Positions 19,051 to 29,832 of a DNA stretch of 50,594 nt are shown here, piece by piece. A program made the translations under genes and the position numbers. The stretch spans positions 1 to 50,594 of the forward strand of contig CAJNDS010000929.1 of assembly GCA_905221605.1 (NCBI GenBank), read 5' to 3'. Below the pieces are notes generated by a model. That model did no database searches. It was not told the DNA's origin and saw only the letters and a program-made list of their open reading frames with translations. Origin of the DNA: Symbiodinium natans. Its lineage: Eukaryota; Sar; Dinophyceae; Suessiales; Symbiodiniaceae. Numbering within the stretch: position 1 is the first letter of the stretch; every line of letters begins with the position of its first letter.

Positions 19051-19900
19051 CCGTCGCCGGGGGCCACTGGAGGCCAGCCTGAAGCCGAGATTCCATGCCA
19101 AGGGGGTTCTTTTTCGTTTTCAGAGAAACAACAACGAGACCAACAGAGTTCCCACGTAATTATAGCTGCACTCATTTGGGGGGAGATACTGAGCGCCACG
19201 AGGCCCTGCGAAAGGGCCGCTTGACGCATTGCCGCCGCTGCGGTCGTCGATTCGGACTCTTCGCAGTGAGCGGACTGGGCGTGGTTCGGCGCTGGAGGCG
19301 AGGTGCTCTTCCCGCTCCGCCATTGCCTGCGCAGAACCAGCAGTACAGATACAACTATATACACCAGAAGAGGCAGCGCCTCCTGAAATTACAGAGATGG
19401 CCACAGGCCAAAACCTGCTTCCACACAGGTCGATTGCAAGGTGGACATGAAGGAGCTCTCATTGGAGACCATGACTCAAACTTTGTTCATGGCCAGAGAA
19501 GACCTCCTTAGGTCGTCCCTGGAAATGAACATGAGTTTGAATCATGGTCTCCAGTGAGAGCTCCGTCAGCCCCGCTGCGCCCCACCTATGTGGTGGTAAC
19601 CTGGCGGCCTGGTCCGGAGCCGCGCTGCGCCCAGCCTTGGGGCTGGGTCCGGGTTGTGACGACGCCACCGTCCTCATTGGGGCCAACGTGCCCGCATTCC
19701 GGACCATTTGCAAGCAGAGTGTGTCCTATAGAGTGCTTGGACGATCAACTCGTGAAGAGCGCTCAGTGTGACGAAATGGTGGACTTTGCCGCGGACCTGC
19801 GCGAGGTCGCTCTGGAGAGATGCGTGCAGCTTCAGCAGGTAGCACGCCGACTAGGGTCCGGGGTTGCAAGCCGTGGGGGTGGTTAGATCACCCAAGTCGC
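19051..19900 (+). pseudogene. Decayed orphan ORF with inverted segment (superunit B)
   Basis: The start is homologous to the copy at 8330, but the fold-back differs. The segment GGAGCTCTCATTGGAGACC (about 19452) is inverted after only about 60 bases, giving arms of about 55 bases around 19511. The sequence after it reads in shifted frames through the Gly/Pro-rich loop, then ECLDDQLVKSAQCDEMVDF and on to the conserved GVASRGGG and a stop at 19886. This downstream part is more complete than in the copies at 8330 and 27733. Confidence 0.75.
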
Positions 19901-20280
19901 CCGTGCTGTCCAAAACATCTGACGGGAGTTTCACCGGGCAAGTTTTGTGAGCACCGAACGACCATTGCGCGAACGAAATTGCAGAAGCAGCATGTGCTAA
20001 GCAGGCCCTGAACATCCCTGAGCCGTCGCACGCCCTGAATCCCGACATGGTCCTCGAGCTTTAATTTTTAATTAGACCATCAAGCCCAGCCGCTGCCTGA
20101 AAAGCTCTTCGAATGGGCTCACAAGCTTCGAGACGCCTACTGTAAATCGGCCACGAACCCGAAATCCCAAACCGACAGAGCATGTTTGATTGCCCGCAAC
20201 GCATTATAGTATATAGGCCTTATGACGATCATGGTGAACGATTCAGGTCCTTGTTCAAGTCCTTGTTGAAGGGTATCATT
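19901..20280. other. Gene-free spacer before the array of superunit B
   Basis: No gene is seen. It matches 9171-9494 and 28581-28901, including the ATAGTATATAGGCCTTATGACG stretch. Confidence 0.55.
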
Positions 20281-20523
20281 ATGGCTCGGCAACCAATTGT
20301 GCCAGCCGGAGCAGCGCGCATCAGAGTAGAAGTGACAATATCGATGGGGTATAGGGTGCGGTGTTTCATTGGGCTGAAGGTAGCGAAAATTTTCTCGCAG
20401 CGTCTGCGGCTCCGCCACACAGAGCGAGCAACACATTTTGAATTTTGGTCTCATCTCAGAACAGCTAGAAGTCCAGCCACCCTGAAACCAAGATTCCATT
20501 CTAAGGGGTTCTTGCGTTTTTAG
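20281..20523 (+). other. Short ORF (80 codons) upstream of the orphan ORF, superunit B
   Basis: This is a counterpart of 9495-9737 but carries type 2 variants (VEVTISMGYRVRCF in place of VEVTTAMGYRVWRF). The switch from type 1 spacer to type 2 unit therefore occurred upstream of about 20335. Coding status is doubtful. Confidence 0.25.
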
Positions 20524-20584
20524 AGGCACGGCGAGTTCCATAGTTATCATAGTTCCACTCAGTTGGCGGGGAGTTCTGAGCGCC

Positions 20585-21220
20585 ATGAGGGTCTGTGAAA
20601 GGGCCACTTGCCGCCACTGTGGCCGTCGAGTCGGACTGCTTGGAGTGAACGGGCTCGGCGTGGCACGGCGCTGGCACGAGGCAAGGTGCTCTTCCGCCTC
20701 CACCATTGCTTGCGCAGCTCCACCATCGGAAGAGGCAGCGCCTCCTGACCCCGCAGAGATGGCGACGGGCAGAGACCTGCTCCCCCAAATCGATCGGACT
20801 GTGGACGTGAAAAGCCTCTCGCTGGAGGTTATGATTCAAACTCTATTCATGTCCAGGGACGACCTCCTCGAACTGCACGCGCTGAACCCGGAGCTATTCC
20901 GGGAGGTCCTGAACTATGTGGTGGTCACCTGGCGCCCCGGGGCCTTCTCCGGAGCCCCGCTGCGCCCCGCCCTTGGGCTGGGTCCGGGTCGTGACGACGC
21001 CACTGTCCTCCTTAGGGCCAAAGTGCCCGCGCTCCGAGAAATTTGTGAGCAGAGCGTTTCCCTTGCGTGTTTGGACAACCAGTTTGTCAAGTACGCTCAA
21101 TTTGACGACATGGTAGATTGTGGCGAAGACCTGCGTGAGGTCGCTCTTGAGAGATGCCTGCAGCTTCAGCAGGTGGTGTGCCGACTTGGGTCCGGGGTAG
21201 CAAGCCGCGGGGGTGGTTAA
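20585..21220 (+). CDS. Conserved orphan ORF, 211 codons (superunit B, first unit, type 2)
   Basis: The frame is intact, the predicted protein appears identical to that at 11455 and 30853, and the DNA shares their silent variants. It follows the spacer that precedes type 1 units in superunits A and C. This array therefore seems to have lost its type 1 unit by recombination inside the repeat. No known domain, signal peptide or membrane segment is present. Confidence 0.55.
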   Translation: MRVCERATCRHCGRRVGLLGVNGLGVARRWHEARCSSASTIACAAPPSEEAAPPDPAEMATGRDLLPQIDRTVDVKSLSLEVMIQTLFMSRDDLLELHALNPELFREVLNYVVVTWRPGAFSGAPLRPALGLGPGRDDATVLLRAKVPALREICEQSVSLACLDNQFVKYAQFDDMVDCGEDLREVALERCLQLQQVVCRLGSGVASRGGG

Positions 21221-22230
21221 AGCACCCAAGTCGCCCGCGTTGTCCAAGACATCTGACGGGAGTTTCACCGGACAATTTCCGTAAGCACTGAACAAATTCC
21301 GCGCTAAGGGAAATTGCAGAAGCAGCACGATCCCTGAGCCGTCACAAGCCCTCAAGCCCTGAACTGTAGCGAGCCTTTAATGCCCCTTCGAATGGGCTCC
21401 GCGTGACACTTGATCCCCAATCTACGAGGCATAGTGGATTGCCCTCCATGGGCCCTATGAGACTCGACTATTAGGGTCCTTATTTCGGGTCCATTCAGGG
21501 CTTGGGGAAACAAGTAACCCAGTAACCCTTGTTCTAGACACTTGAGAAGCCTAAGCCCAAAACCCTGTCAACGCTCAAGCCTAGTTTTCTGGAAGAAGCA
21601 AGCTTCAGCCCAGAGAGCCAAGAGCCAGCTACATGACCCAGGCGCCGGTGCTTCTGGCCTCTCGCTCTCGGCGACTTCGCAGACACGCAAGGTGAGCTGA
21701 CCGTTGAGCGTTTAGGAAGTTGGGTTTGGGGTGTTCGGTGGTGTTCGAGCTTTGGGTTGACTTTTTTCCGTGTGTTTTGAGGGTTAAAGGTTTGAGTGCC
21801 GAGTCTTCAGGGTCTACTGCCGTCCTTGGGTGTTCCCCTCGCTCTTGTAGAGCAATGCTAGACAAGTGACCTTAGGAAACATTTTGTATCCTTGTATAAC
21901 ACCTCAAGGAAAGGATTTATCATTATGGCTTGGTACAACCAAGTGTGCCAGCCGGAGCAGCGCGCATCAGAGTAGAAGTGACAATATCGATGGGGTATAG
22001 GGTGCGGTGTTTCATTGGGCTGAAGGTAGCGAAAATTTTCTTGCAGCGTCTGCGGCTCCGCCACACAGAGCGAGCAAGACATTTTGAACTTTGGTCTCAT
22101 CTCAGAACAGCTAGAAGTCCAGCCACCCTGAAACCAAGATTCCATTCTAAGGGGTTCTTGCGTTTTTAGAGGCACGGCGAGTTCCATAGTTGTCATAGTT
22201 CCACTCAGTTGGGGGGGAGTTCTGAGCGCC
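20585..22230 (+). repeat. 1.65-kb tandem unit (superunit B)
   Basis: The unit is 1646 bases from ORF start to ORF start. Its spacer is a mosaic: GGTGAGCTGACC (about 21690) is of the type that follows unit 3 in superunit C, but GGGTTAAAGGTTTGAG (about 21780) and ACACCTCAAGG (about 21900) are of the type between units 2 and 3. Confidence 0.8.
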
Positions 22231-22866
22231 ATGAGGGTCTGTGAAAGGGCCGCTTGCCGCCACTGTGGCCGTCGAGTCGGACTGCTTGGAGTGAACGGGC
22301 TCGGCGTGGCACGGCGCTGGCACGAGGCGAGGTGCTCTTCCGCCTCCACCATTGCTTGCGCAGCTCCACCATCGGAAGAGGCAGCGCCTCCTGACCCCGC
22401 AGAGATGGCGACGGGCAGAGACCTGCTCCCCCAAATCGATCGGACTGTGGACGTGAAAAGCCTCTCGCTGGAGGTTATGATTCAAACTCTATTCATGTCC
22501 AGGGACGACCTCCTCGAACTGCACGCGCTGAACCCGGAGCTATTCCGGGAGGTCCTGAACTATGTGGTGGTCACCTGGCGCCCCGGGGCCTTCTCCGGAG
22601 CCCCGCTGCGCCCCGCCCTTGGGCTGGGTCCGGGTCGTGACGACGCCACTGTCCTCCTTAGGGCCAAAGTGCCCGCGCTCCGAGAAATTTGTGAGCAGAG
22701 CGTTTCCCTTGCGTGTTTGGACAACCAGTTTGTCAAGTACGCTCAATTTGACGACATGGTAGATTGTGGCGAAGACCTGCGTGAGGTCGCTCTTGAGAGA
22801 TGCCTGCAGCTTCAGCAGGTGGTGTGCCGACTTGGGTCCGGGGTAGCAAGCCGCGGGGGTGGTTAA
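22231..22866 (+). CDS. Conserved orphan ORF, 211 codons (superunit B, second unit, type 3)
   Basis: The frame is intact. It differs from the type 1 and 2 proteins by alanine in place of threonine at residue 8 (CERAACRHC), a change shared with the ORF at 32500. Everything else in the predicted protein appears the same. Its tail has GTAAGAACTG where the sister units have GTAAGCACTG. The chimeric unit follows it. Confidence 0.55.
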   Translation: MRVCERAACRHCGRRVGLLGVNGLGVARRWHEARCSSASTIACAAPPSEEAAPPDPAEMATGRDLLPQIDRTVDVKSLSLEVMIQTLFMSRDDLLELHALNPELFREVLNYVVVTWRPGAFSGAPLRPALGLGPGRDDATVLLRAKVPALREICEQSVSLACLDNQFVKYAQFDDMVDCGEDLREVALERCLQLQQVVCRLGSGVASRGGG

Positions 22867-24155
22867 AGCACCCAAGTCGCCCGCGTTGTCCAAGACATCT
22901 GACGGGAGTTTCACCGGACAATTTCCGTAAGAACTGAACAAATTCCGCGCTAAGGGAAATTGCAGAAGCAGCACGATCCCTGAACCGTCACAAGCCCTCA
23001 AGCCCTGAACTGTAGCGAGCCTGTAATGCCCCTTCGAATGGGCTCCGCGTGACACTTGATCCCCAATCTACGAGGCATAGTGGATTGCCCTCCGTGGGCC
23101 CTATGAGACTCGACTATTAGGGTCCTTATTTCGGGTCCATTCAGGGCTTGGGGAAACAAGTAACCCAGTAACCCTTGTTCTAGACACTTGAGAAGCCTAA
23201 GCCCAAAACCCTGTCAACGCTCAAGCCTAGTTTTCTGGAAGAAGCAAGCTTCAGCCCAGAGAGCCAAGAGCCAGCTACATGACCCAGGCGCCGGTGCTTC
23301 TGGCCTCTCGCTCTCGGCGACTTCGCAGACACGCAAGGTGAGCTGACCGTTGAGCGTTTAGGAAGTTGGGTTTGGGGTGTTCGGTGGTGTTCGAGCTTTG
23401 GGTTGACTTTTTTCCGTGTGTTTTGAGGGTTAAAGTTTCGGCTTACGTCTTCACGGTTTGAGTGCCGAGTCTTCAGGGCCTACTGCCGGCATTGGGTGTT
23501 CCCCTCGCTCTTGTGGGGCAGTGCTAGACAAGTGACCTTAGGAAACATTTTGTATCCTTGTATAACACCGAGAGAATTTATCATTATGGCTCGGCAACCC
23601 ATTGTGCCAGCCGGAGCAGCGCGCATCAGAGTAGAAGTGACAACAGCGATGGGGTATAGGGTGTGGCGTTTCATTGGGCTGAAGGTAGCGAAAAGTTTCT
23701 TGCAGCGTCTGCGGCTCTGCCACACAGAGCGAGCAACACATTTTGAACTTTGGTCTCATCTCAGAAGCATATAAACCTTATCAACCCTAGAGCCCTCAAC
23801 CGTACACCCTGTGTGCAGGTGCAGCCGGCCCCTTCCCGTTGGCAGCCTTGTCCTTCGGACCGTACTGAGGCATAGCTGCAGCCTGGACCTCACGGTGCTA
23901 CTTGTCATGCTTCAAGATTCATTCAGCCCTCAACCCTGAACCTTTCTAGATTTCGGGTGTTTACAGTAGAAAGCAGCTCCACGACTATGCAAGCCATGTC
24001 GAGCTTACGCAGCGTCTGCGGTTCAGCCACACAGAGCGGGCAACATAATAATAATATCTTGAACTGCAGGTTAGGGCTGTTTACCTTTGGGTCCCATCTC
24101 AGAACAGCTATAGATCCCATCGCCGGGGCCAGTGTGGGCCAGCCACCCTGAAACC
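22867..24155 (+). other. Chimeric unit, superunit B
   Basis: Counterpart of 12091-13379 with the same junction at about 23765. In contrast to the copies at 13228 and 34273, the leader reads GAGCTTACGCAGC and not GAGCTAACGCAGC, so the short reading frame at 23957-24151 stays open here. No gene is seen. Confidence 0.65.
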
Positions 24156-24960
24156 GAGATTCCATTCCAAGGGGTTCTTGCATTGCGCGGCGCTGGCACG
24201 AGGCACGGTGCTCTTCCCGCTCCACCCCCATTGCCGCCAATGCCTGTCAAGCTAGAACCGCACCAGAAGAGACAGCGCCTCCTGAGATGGCCACGGGCAG
24301 AGACCTTCTGCCGCATGTGGACCGGCAAGTGGACATGCAAAACCTCTCAGTGGAGACGATGATACAGACGCTGTTCATGACCAGAGAGGACCTCCTCGAA
24401 CTGCACGCACTGAACCCGGAGCTGTGCAAAGAAATATTGAACTATGTCGTGGTCACCTGTCCTCCTTAGGGCCAAAGTGCCCGCGCTCCGAGAAATTTGC
24501 GAGCAGAGCGTGTCCCTGGAGTGCTTGGACAACCAGCTCGCAAAATCAGCTCGAGTGAACGGGCTGGGCGTGGCACGGCGAGGCGAGGTGCTCTTCCCGC
24601 TCCGCCATTGCCTGCGCAGAACCAGCTACAGATACAACTACACCAGAAGAGGCAGCTCCTCCTCTGAAATTACAGAGACTCATTAGGGCCAACGTGCCCA
24701 CATTCCGAGCCATCCGTGAGCAGAGCGTGTCCCTAGAGTGCTTGGACGATCAAGTCGTGAAGAGCATTCAGTTGATGAAATGGTGGATTTTGGCGAGGAC
24801 CTGTGCGAGGTCGCTTTGGAGAGATGCATGCAGCTTCAGCAGGTAGCACGCCGACTAGGGTCCGGGGTTGCAAGCCGTGGGGTGTTTAATTCACCCAAGT
24901 CGCCCGCGTTGTCCAAGACATCAGATGGGAGTTTGAGCAGCGAACTGCCACCGCGCTGGT
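24156..24960 (+). pseudogene. Decayed orphan ORF with internal deletions (superunit B)
   Basis: It has the same deletions as 13380-14110: no cysteine-rich N-terminus and the Gly/Pro loop cut out after NYVVVTC. The frame at 24287-24469 is open but short, and 24738-24962 holds the C-terminal part (EEHSVDEMVDFGEDLCEVALERC). It diverges from the A and C copies after about 24908, where GTCCAAGACATCAGATGGG replaces the jump to fold-back-type sequence. Confidence 0.75.
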
Positions 24961-25567
24961 GAAGTTGCAGAAGCAGCATGTACTTAGACTAAGCAAGCCT
25001 GCACTTCAGCCGGTGCAAGCCCTAAATCCCCAAACGGTCCTCGAGCTTTAATTGATAACTAGACCATTCAGCCCTGCCGCCGCCTGGAAAGCTCTTCGAA
25101 TAGGCTCTGGCAAGGAGACGCCTACATCAGCCACGAGATGTTAATCCCAACCCAACACATGTAGGCTTTCTGACGATTATGGATAGCTATTGGGGTCCTT
25201 GTTCGGGTCCTTATTCAGTGGTTGGGGTAGTCTAACGACCCTTGTTCAAGCCCCTTGAAGCCTAAACCCAAATTCCTGTGAACCCCGTACTCCCTGCAAA
25301 CCCTAGATGCACGTCTTAATTTAAATCCCAAACGCTACAAGCTCCAAAAATGCTAAAGCCTATGCTCCCTCAGAGAAACAAGCTTCAGCTAAGCGCCAGC
25401 TACATGACCGGCGTCTCTCGCTGTCGCTCTCTCTGTGACTTCGCAGACGCACAAGGTCAGCCTTCCCGTTTGGGGTTTAGGAAGTTCGGGGGATGAGGGG
25501 ATGGGGGGAGGTAGGGGGGTAGGCGGTTTAGGGCTTCGAGATTTGAGTTTTTATTTTCTCCCGTGGT
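24961..25567. other. Gene-free linker into superunit C
   Basis: No gene is seen. It is homologous to the tail of block T2 and to 5546-6130, including the exon-like block near 25379 and the G-rich stretch after it. A few tens of bases present at 5680-5700 are missing here. Confidence 0.55.
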
Positions 25568-26420
25568 TTGAGGACTGCAGTTTCGGCTTCAGGTTTCAGG
25601 GTTTGGGAGTGTAGTCTTCAGGGTGTGCTGCTAACCTTGGGATTTGTTCGCTTTTGCATGGCAACGCGCCTCGAAAGTTTACATGTCTCATGTCAAATTC
25701 ACCGGCTCAGAAAGCAGCTCCACGACTATGCAGGCCATGTCGAGCTTGTGAAGCGTCGCTCAGCCAGGCACTGCGAGCAAGAGATGGTTAGGGCTGAATT
25801 GCCTTGGGTCTCATCCGAGAACAGCTATAGGTCCCTCCACTGCGTGGGGCCAGGGCCAGCCTTCCACAAGTTCCACACAGTTCCACTCAATTGGGGGAGG
25901 TCCTCCCTGCTGATGAACAGCATCTGCGCCATCTCCAGTGCGAGCTCCTTCACGTCCATGTTGCGATCGACCTGTGGCAGCAGGTCTCTGCCAGTGGCCG
26001 TCTCAGCGGTGTCAGGAGGCGCCAAAAGAGGCAGCTCCTGACACCGCAGAGATGGCCAGTGGCAAAGACGCGCTTCTGCAGGTTGATCGCAACGTGGACA
26101 TGAAGGAGCTCTTTTTTCTGGAGAGGATGGTGCAAACTTTGATCATGACCAGGGAGGGCCCCCTCAAGCCTCTTGTCCAACTGCAGCGAGCCCGGAGCGA
26201 TGCCGAGGGGTCTTGACGTGACGTGTCCCTAGTGCTTGGACAAGCAGCTGGTGAAGTCTGCTCCGTATGAAATGGTGGATTCTGGCGAGGACCTGCGTGA
26301 GGTCGCCCAGAAGAGATGCGTGCAGCTGCACAAGTCGTGGGGGTGGTTACATCACCCAAGTCTCAAGTCGCCCGTGCTGTCCACGACGTCTGACGGGAGT
26401 TTCACCGGACAAGTTTTCCG
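25568..26420 (+). pseudogene. Fold-back decayed copy of the orphan ORF (superunit C)
   Basis: Nearly identical to 6131-6992. The inverted arms lie at about 25915-26026 (minus-strand sense, DLLPQVDRNMDVKEL) and 26040-26150 (plus sense, LLQVDRNVDMKEL). A 10-base duplication present at 6478-6487 (CTGCTGATCC) is absent here, which changes the frame in front of the hairpin. One extra C at about 26162 gives a different frame after it. No full-length product is possible. Confidence 0.75.
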
Positions 26421-26429
26421 AGGTCGAAA

Positions 26430-27625
26430 GGCCTTTCGGGCCCATCGAAGCGAGATTTAAACCTAAGTCGGAATGAAAATTAAAAGGCCACTGGCCTCAT
26501 TCGTAGTAAAAATGTTTTTAAATCTAAATTTGCCAATTAAAAGCCGGACCCTATGAAATCCTCTTCTGGGGCCTGCCTGTCCGTAACAAAATCTCACAAG
26601 AGCTTTATATGCAGAGGTTACAGCCTCAGAAATCCTCATCTGGGCTTCCTGCCTATTTTATTGAGAAAATGCTTCTACATAAGAAGCCCACACCCTACGA
26701 AAAGAATTCTATACTTAAAGGCCACACCCTATGAAATCCTCTTCTGGGCCCTCTTAATGAAATTTCAGTAGACTTGTGTCTGATAAAGCCACAGCTTCGT
26801 TCGTAATTAACCCAAGTAAAAAAAACATATTAAGAGGCCCAGCCCCAAGACATCCTCTTCTAAGCCTCATTGATTAATACCTATTTAGAACAATTTTGTT
26901 TTTCCCACACCCTGTGAAATCTTTCGCTGGCCCCATTCGTAATGAAACGCAATTTGATTTCATATTGTAAGCCCACACCCTAAGAAATCCTCTTCTGGGC
27001 TTCGTTCGTAATTGAACCCAAGTAAAGCAAGTGTATATTCAGAGGCCAACCCCAGGACATCCTCCTCGCAATGAAACCGAGTTAGAATTCTATATTGCAG
27101 ACCATACCCTATGAAATCCCTTTCTGGCCCCTATTTGTAATGAAGATTAATTAGAATTCTGTATTACAAAGCCACACGCAAAGAAATCCTCATTAGACCT
27201 TCGTTTGTAATTAGACTTATTTTCGATTTGCCAAGATGCTTGTATTAAAAAAAGCCACACCATTCTGGGGCCTGTTCGTAACAGAATCTCGTAAGAAGTT
27301 TATAATGCTAGGTAAGAAGCCCACACCCTAAGAAGTTCTGACCTAGGCTAGGTTCGTATGTAACTCTTGGACAGAAATTTATATCATGAGCCCCCATTCG
27401 TATTTGAATGTACTTACAATTCCATATTTAACCGCTAGACCCTATGAAATCCTCTTCTGGTGCCTATTAGTGAAATGTCAATAGACTTGTATATGATAAA
27501 GCCATAGCTTCGTTAGTAAATTAAACCCAAGTCAAACAAACAAATTAAGAGGCCCCGCCACAAGACATCCTCTTCTAAGCTTCATTGGTTAATACCTATT
27601 TGGAATTCTATTTTGCAGACCACAC
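26430..27625. repeat. AT-rich ~70-bp degenerate repeat (superunit C)
   Basis: Counterpart of 6993-8195, with the same left joint (TTTTCCGAGGTCGAAAGG) and right joint (CACACCCTCATCCCAGAAC). No gene is seen; 26553-26771 is a short open frame in the repeat. Confidence 0.8.
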
Positions 27626-27644
27626 CCTCATCCCAGAACAGCTA

Positions 27645-27673
27645 TGTATATATATATATATATATACATACAC

Positions 27674-27723
<50 letters not shown>

Positions 27724-27732
27724 TTGTTTATT
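27645..27732. repeat. (TA)n/(CATA)n microsatellite
   Basis: Nearly pure TA with CATACACA interruptions, in the same position as the tract at 8215 but about 20 bases shorter. Confidence 0.95.
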
Positions 27733-28580
27733 TATCCCGTCGCCGGGGGCCACTGGAGGCCAGCCTGAAGCCGAGATTCCATGCCAAGGGGTTTCTTTTT
27801 CGTTTTCAGAGAAAACGGCGAGACCAACCTAGTTCCCACGAAGTTGCACTCATTTGGGGGGAGATACTGAGCGCCACGAGGCCCTGCGAAAGGGCCGCTT
27901 GGGCCGCATTGCCGCCACTGCGGTCGTCGATTCGGACTCTTCGCAGTGAGCGGACTGGGCGTGGTTCGGCGCTTGGAGGCGAGGTGCTCTTCCCGCTCCG
28001 CCATTGCCTGCGCAGAACCAGCTCTACACAGAGATGGCCACAGGCCAAAACCTGCTTCCACAGGTCGATTGCAAGGTGGACATGAAGGAGCTCTCATTGG
28101 AGACCATGATTCAAACTTTGTTCATGGCCAGAGAAGACCTCCTCCAATTGCATGCAGTGAACCCGGAGCTGTGCCGAGAGGCTTTAGCTCCGGGTTCGCT
28201 GTGTGCAGTTGGAGAAGGTCTTCCCTGGTCATGTACAGCGTCTGTATCATCGTCTCCACTGAGAGCTCCGTCAGCTGCGCCCCACCTATGTGGTGGTAAC
28301 CTGGCGGCCTCGTCCGGAGCCGTCCGGACCATTTGCAAGCAGAGTGTGTCCTATAGAGTGCTTGGACGATCAGCTCGTGAAGAGCGCTCAGTACGACGAA
28401 ATGGTGGACTTTGCCGAGGACCTGCGCGAGGTCGCTCTGGAGAGATGCGTGCAGCTTCAGCAGGTAGCACGCCGACTAGGGTCCGGGGTTGCAAGCCGTG
28501 GGGGTGGTTAGATCACCCAAGTCGCCCGTGCTGTCCAAGACATCTGACGGGAGTTTCACCGGGCAAGTTTTGTGTGAGCA
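27733..28580 (+). pseudogene. Decayed orphan ORF with internal inverted duplication (superunit C)
   Basis: Nearly identical to 8330-9170. The central segment at about 28077-28171 is followed by its inverted copy at about 28193-28276. The C-terminal remnant at 28290-28511 is open to GVASRGGG and a stop (the copy at 9103 ends in GVASRGGC). No full-length product is possible. Confidence 0.75.
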
Positions 28581-28901
28581 CCGAACGACCATTGCGCGAA
28601 CGAAATTGCAGAAGCAGCATGTGCTAAGCAGGCCCTGAACATCCCTGAGCCGTCGCACGCCCTGAATCCCGACATGGTCCTCGAGCTCTAATTTTTAATT
28701 AGACCATCAAGCCCAGCCGCTGCCTGAAAAGCTCTTCGAATGGGCTCACAAGCTTCGAGACGCCTAAATCGGCCACGAACCCGAATCCCAAACCGACAAA
28801 GCATGTTTGATTGCCCGCAACACATTAAAGTATATAGGCCTTATGACGATCATGGTGAACGATTCAGGTCCTTGTTCAAGTCCTTGTTGAAGGGTATCAT
28901 T
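28581..28901. other. Gene-free spacer before the array of superunit C
   Basis: No gene is seen. Counterpart of 9171-9494. Confidence 0.55.
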
Positions 28902-29144
28902 ATGGCTCGGCAACCAATTGTGCCAGCCGGAGCAGCGCGCATCAGAGTAGAAGTGACAACAGCGATGGGGTATAGGGTGTGGCGTTTCATTGGGCTGAAG
29001 GTAGCGAAAAGTTTCTTGCAGCGTCTGCGGCTCTGCCACACAGAGCGAGCAACACATTCTGAACTTTGGTCTCATCTCAGAACAGCTAGAAGTCCAGCCA
29101 CCCTGAAAACAAGATTCCATTCTAAGGGGTTCTTGCGTTTTTAG
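28902..29144 (+). other. Short ORF (80 codons) upstream of the orphan ORF, superunit C
   Basis: The predicted peptide appears identical to that at 9495-9737. In front of the next ORF the short GTCATA/GTTGTCATA segment seen in superunit A is missing (about 29160). Coding status is doubtful. Confidence 0.25.
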
Positions 29145-29196
29145 AGGCACGGCGAGTTCCATAGTTCCACTCAGTTGGGGGGGAGTTCTGAGCGCC

Positions 29197-29832
29197 ATGA
29201 GGGTCTGTGAAAGGGCCACTTGCCGCCACTGTGGCCGTCAAGTCGGACTGCTTGGAGTGAACGGGCTCGGCGTGGCACGGCGCTGGCACGAGGCAAGGTG
29301 CTCTTCCGCCTCCACCATTGCTTGCGCAGCTCCACCATCGGAAGAGGCAGCGCCTCCTGACCCCGCAGAGATGGCGACGGGCAGAGACCTGCTCCCCCAA
29401 ATCGATCGGACTGTGGACGTGAAAAGCCTCTCGCTGGAGGTTATGATTCAAACTCTATTCATGTCCAGGGACGACCTTCTGAAACTACACGAAGTGAACC
29501 CGGAGCTATTCCGGGAGGTCCTGAACTATGTGGTGGTCACCTGGCGCCCCGGGGCCTTCTCCGGAGCCCCGCTGCGCCCCGCCCTGGGGCTGGGTCCGGG
29601 TCGTGACGACGCCACTGTCCTCCTTAGGGCCAAAGTGCCCGCGCTCCGAGAAATTTGTGAGCAGAGCGTTTCCCTTGCGTGCTTGGACAACCAGTTTGTC
29701 AAGTACGCTCAATTTGACGACATGGTAGATTGTGGCGAAGACCTGCGTGAGGTCGCTCTTGAGAGATGCCTGCAGCTTCAGCAGGTGGTGTGCCGACTTG
29801 GGTCCGGGGTAGCAAGCCGCGGGGGTGGTTAA
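29197..29832 (+). CDS. Conserved orphan ORF, 211 codons (superunit C, unit 1)
   Basis: The frame is intact. It is the most diverged member of the three arrays at protein level: glutamine in place of arginine at residue 15, and LLKLHEVNPELF in place of LLELHALNPELF at about residues 94-105. The changes at 94-105 cluster within about 20 bases (CTTCTGAAACTACACGAAGT), which looks like a gene conversion patch from a diverged copy. Position and silent variants otherwise match the unit at 9799. Confidence 0.55.
   Translation: MRVCERATCRHCGRQVGLLGVNGLGVARRWHEARCSSASTIACAAPPSEEAAPPDPAEMATGRDLLPQIDRTVDVKSLSLEVMIQTLFMSRDDLLKLHEVNPELFREVLNYVVVTWRPGAFSGAPLRPALGLGPGRDDATVLLRAKVPALREICEQSVSLACLDNQFVKYAQFDDMVDCGEDLREVALERCLQLQQVVCRLGSGVASRGGG

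Larger units (their letters stand above)
16109..24960 (+). repeat. Superunit B of the segmental duplication
   Basis: The order is AT-rich region with palindrome, (TA)n, decayed ORF, two intact ORF units (20585 and 22231), chimeric unit and decayed ORF. It lacks the fold-back pseudogene at its left end and the G-rich region at its right end. Its array begins with the spacer that normally precedes unit 1 but joins it to a type 2 ORF. Confidence 0.8.
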
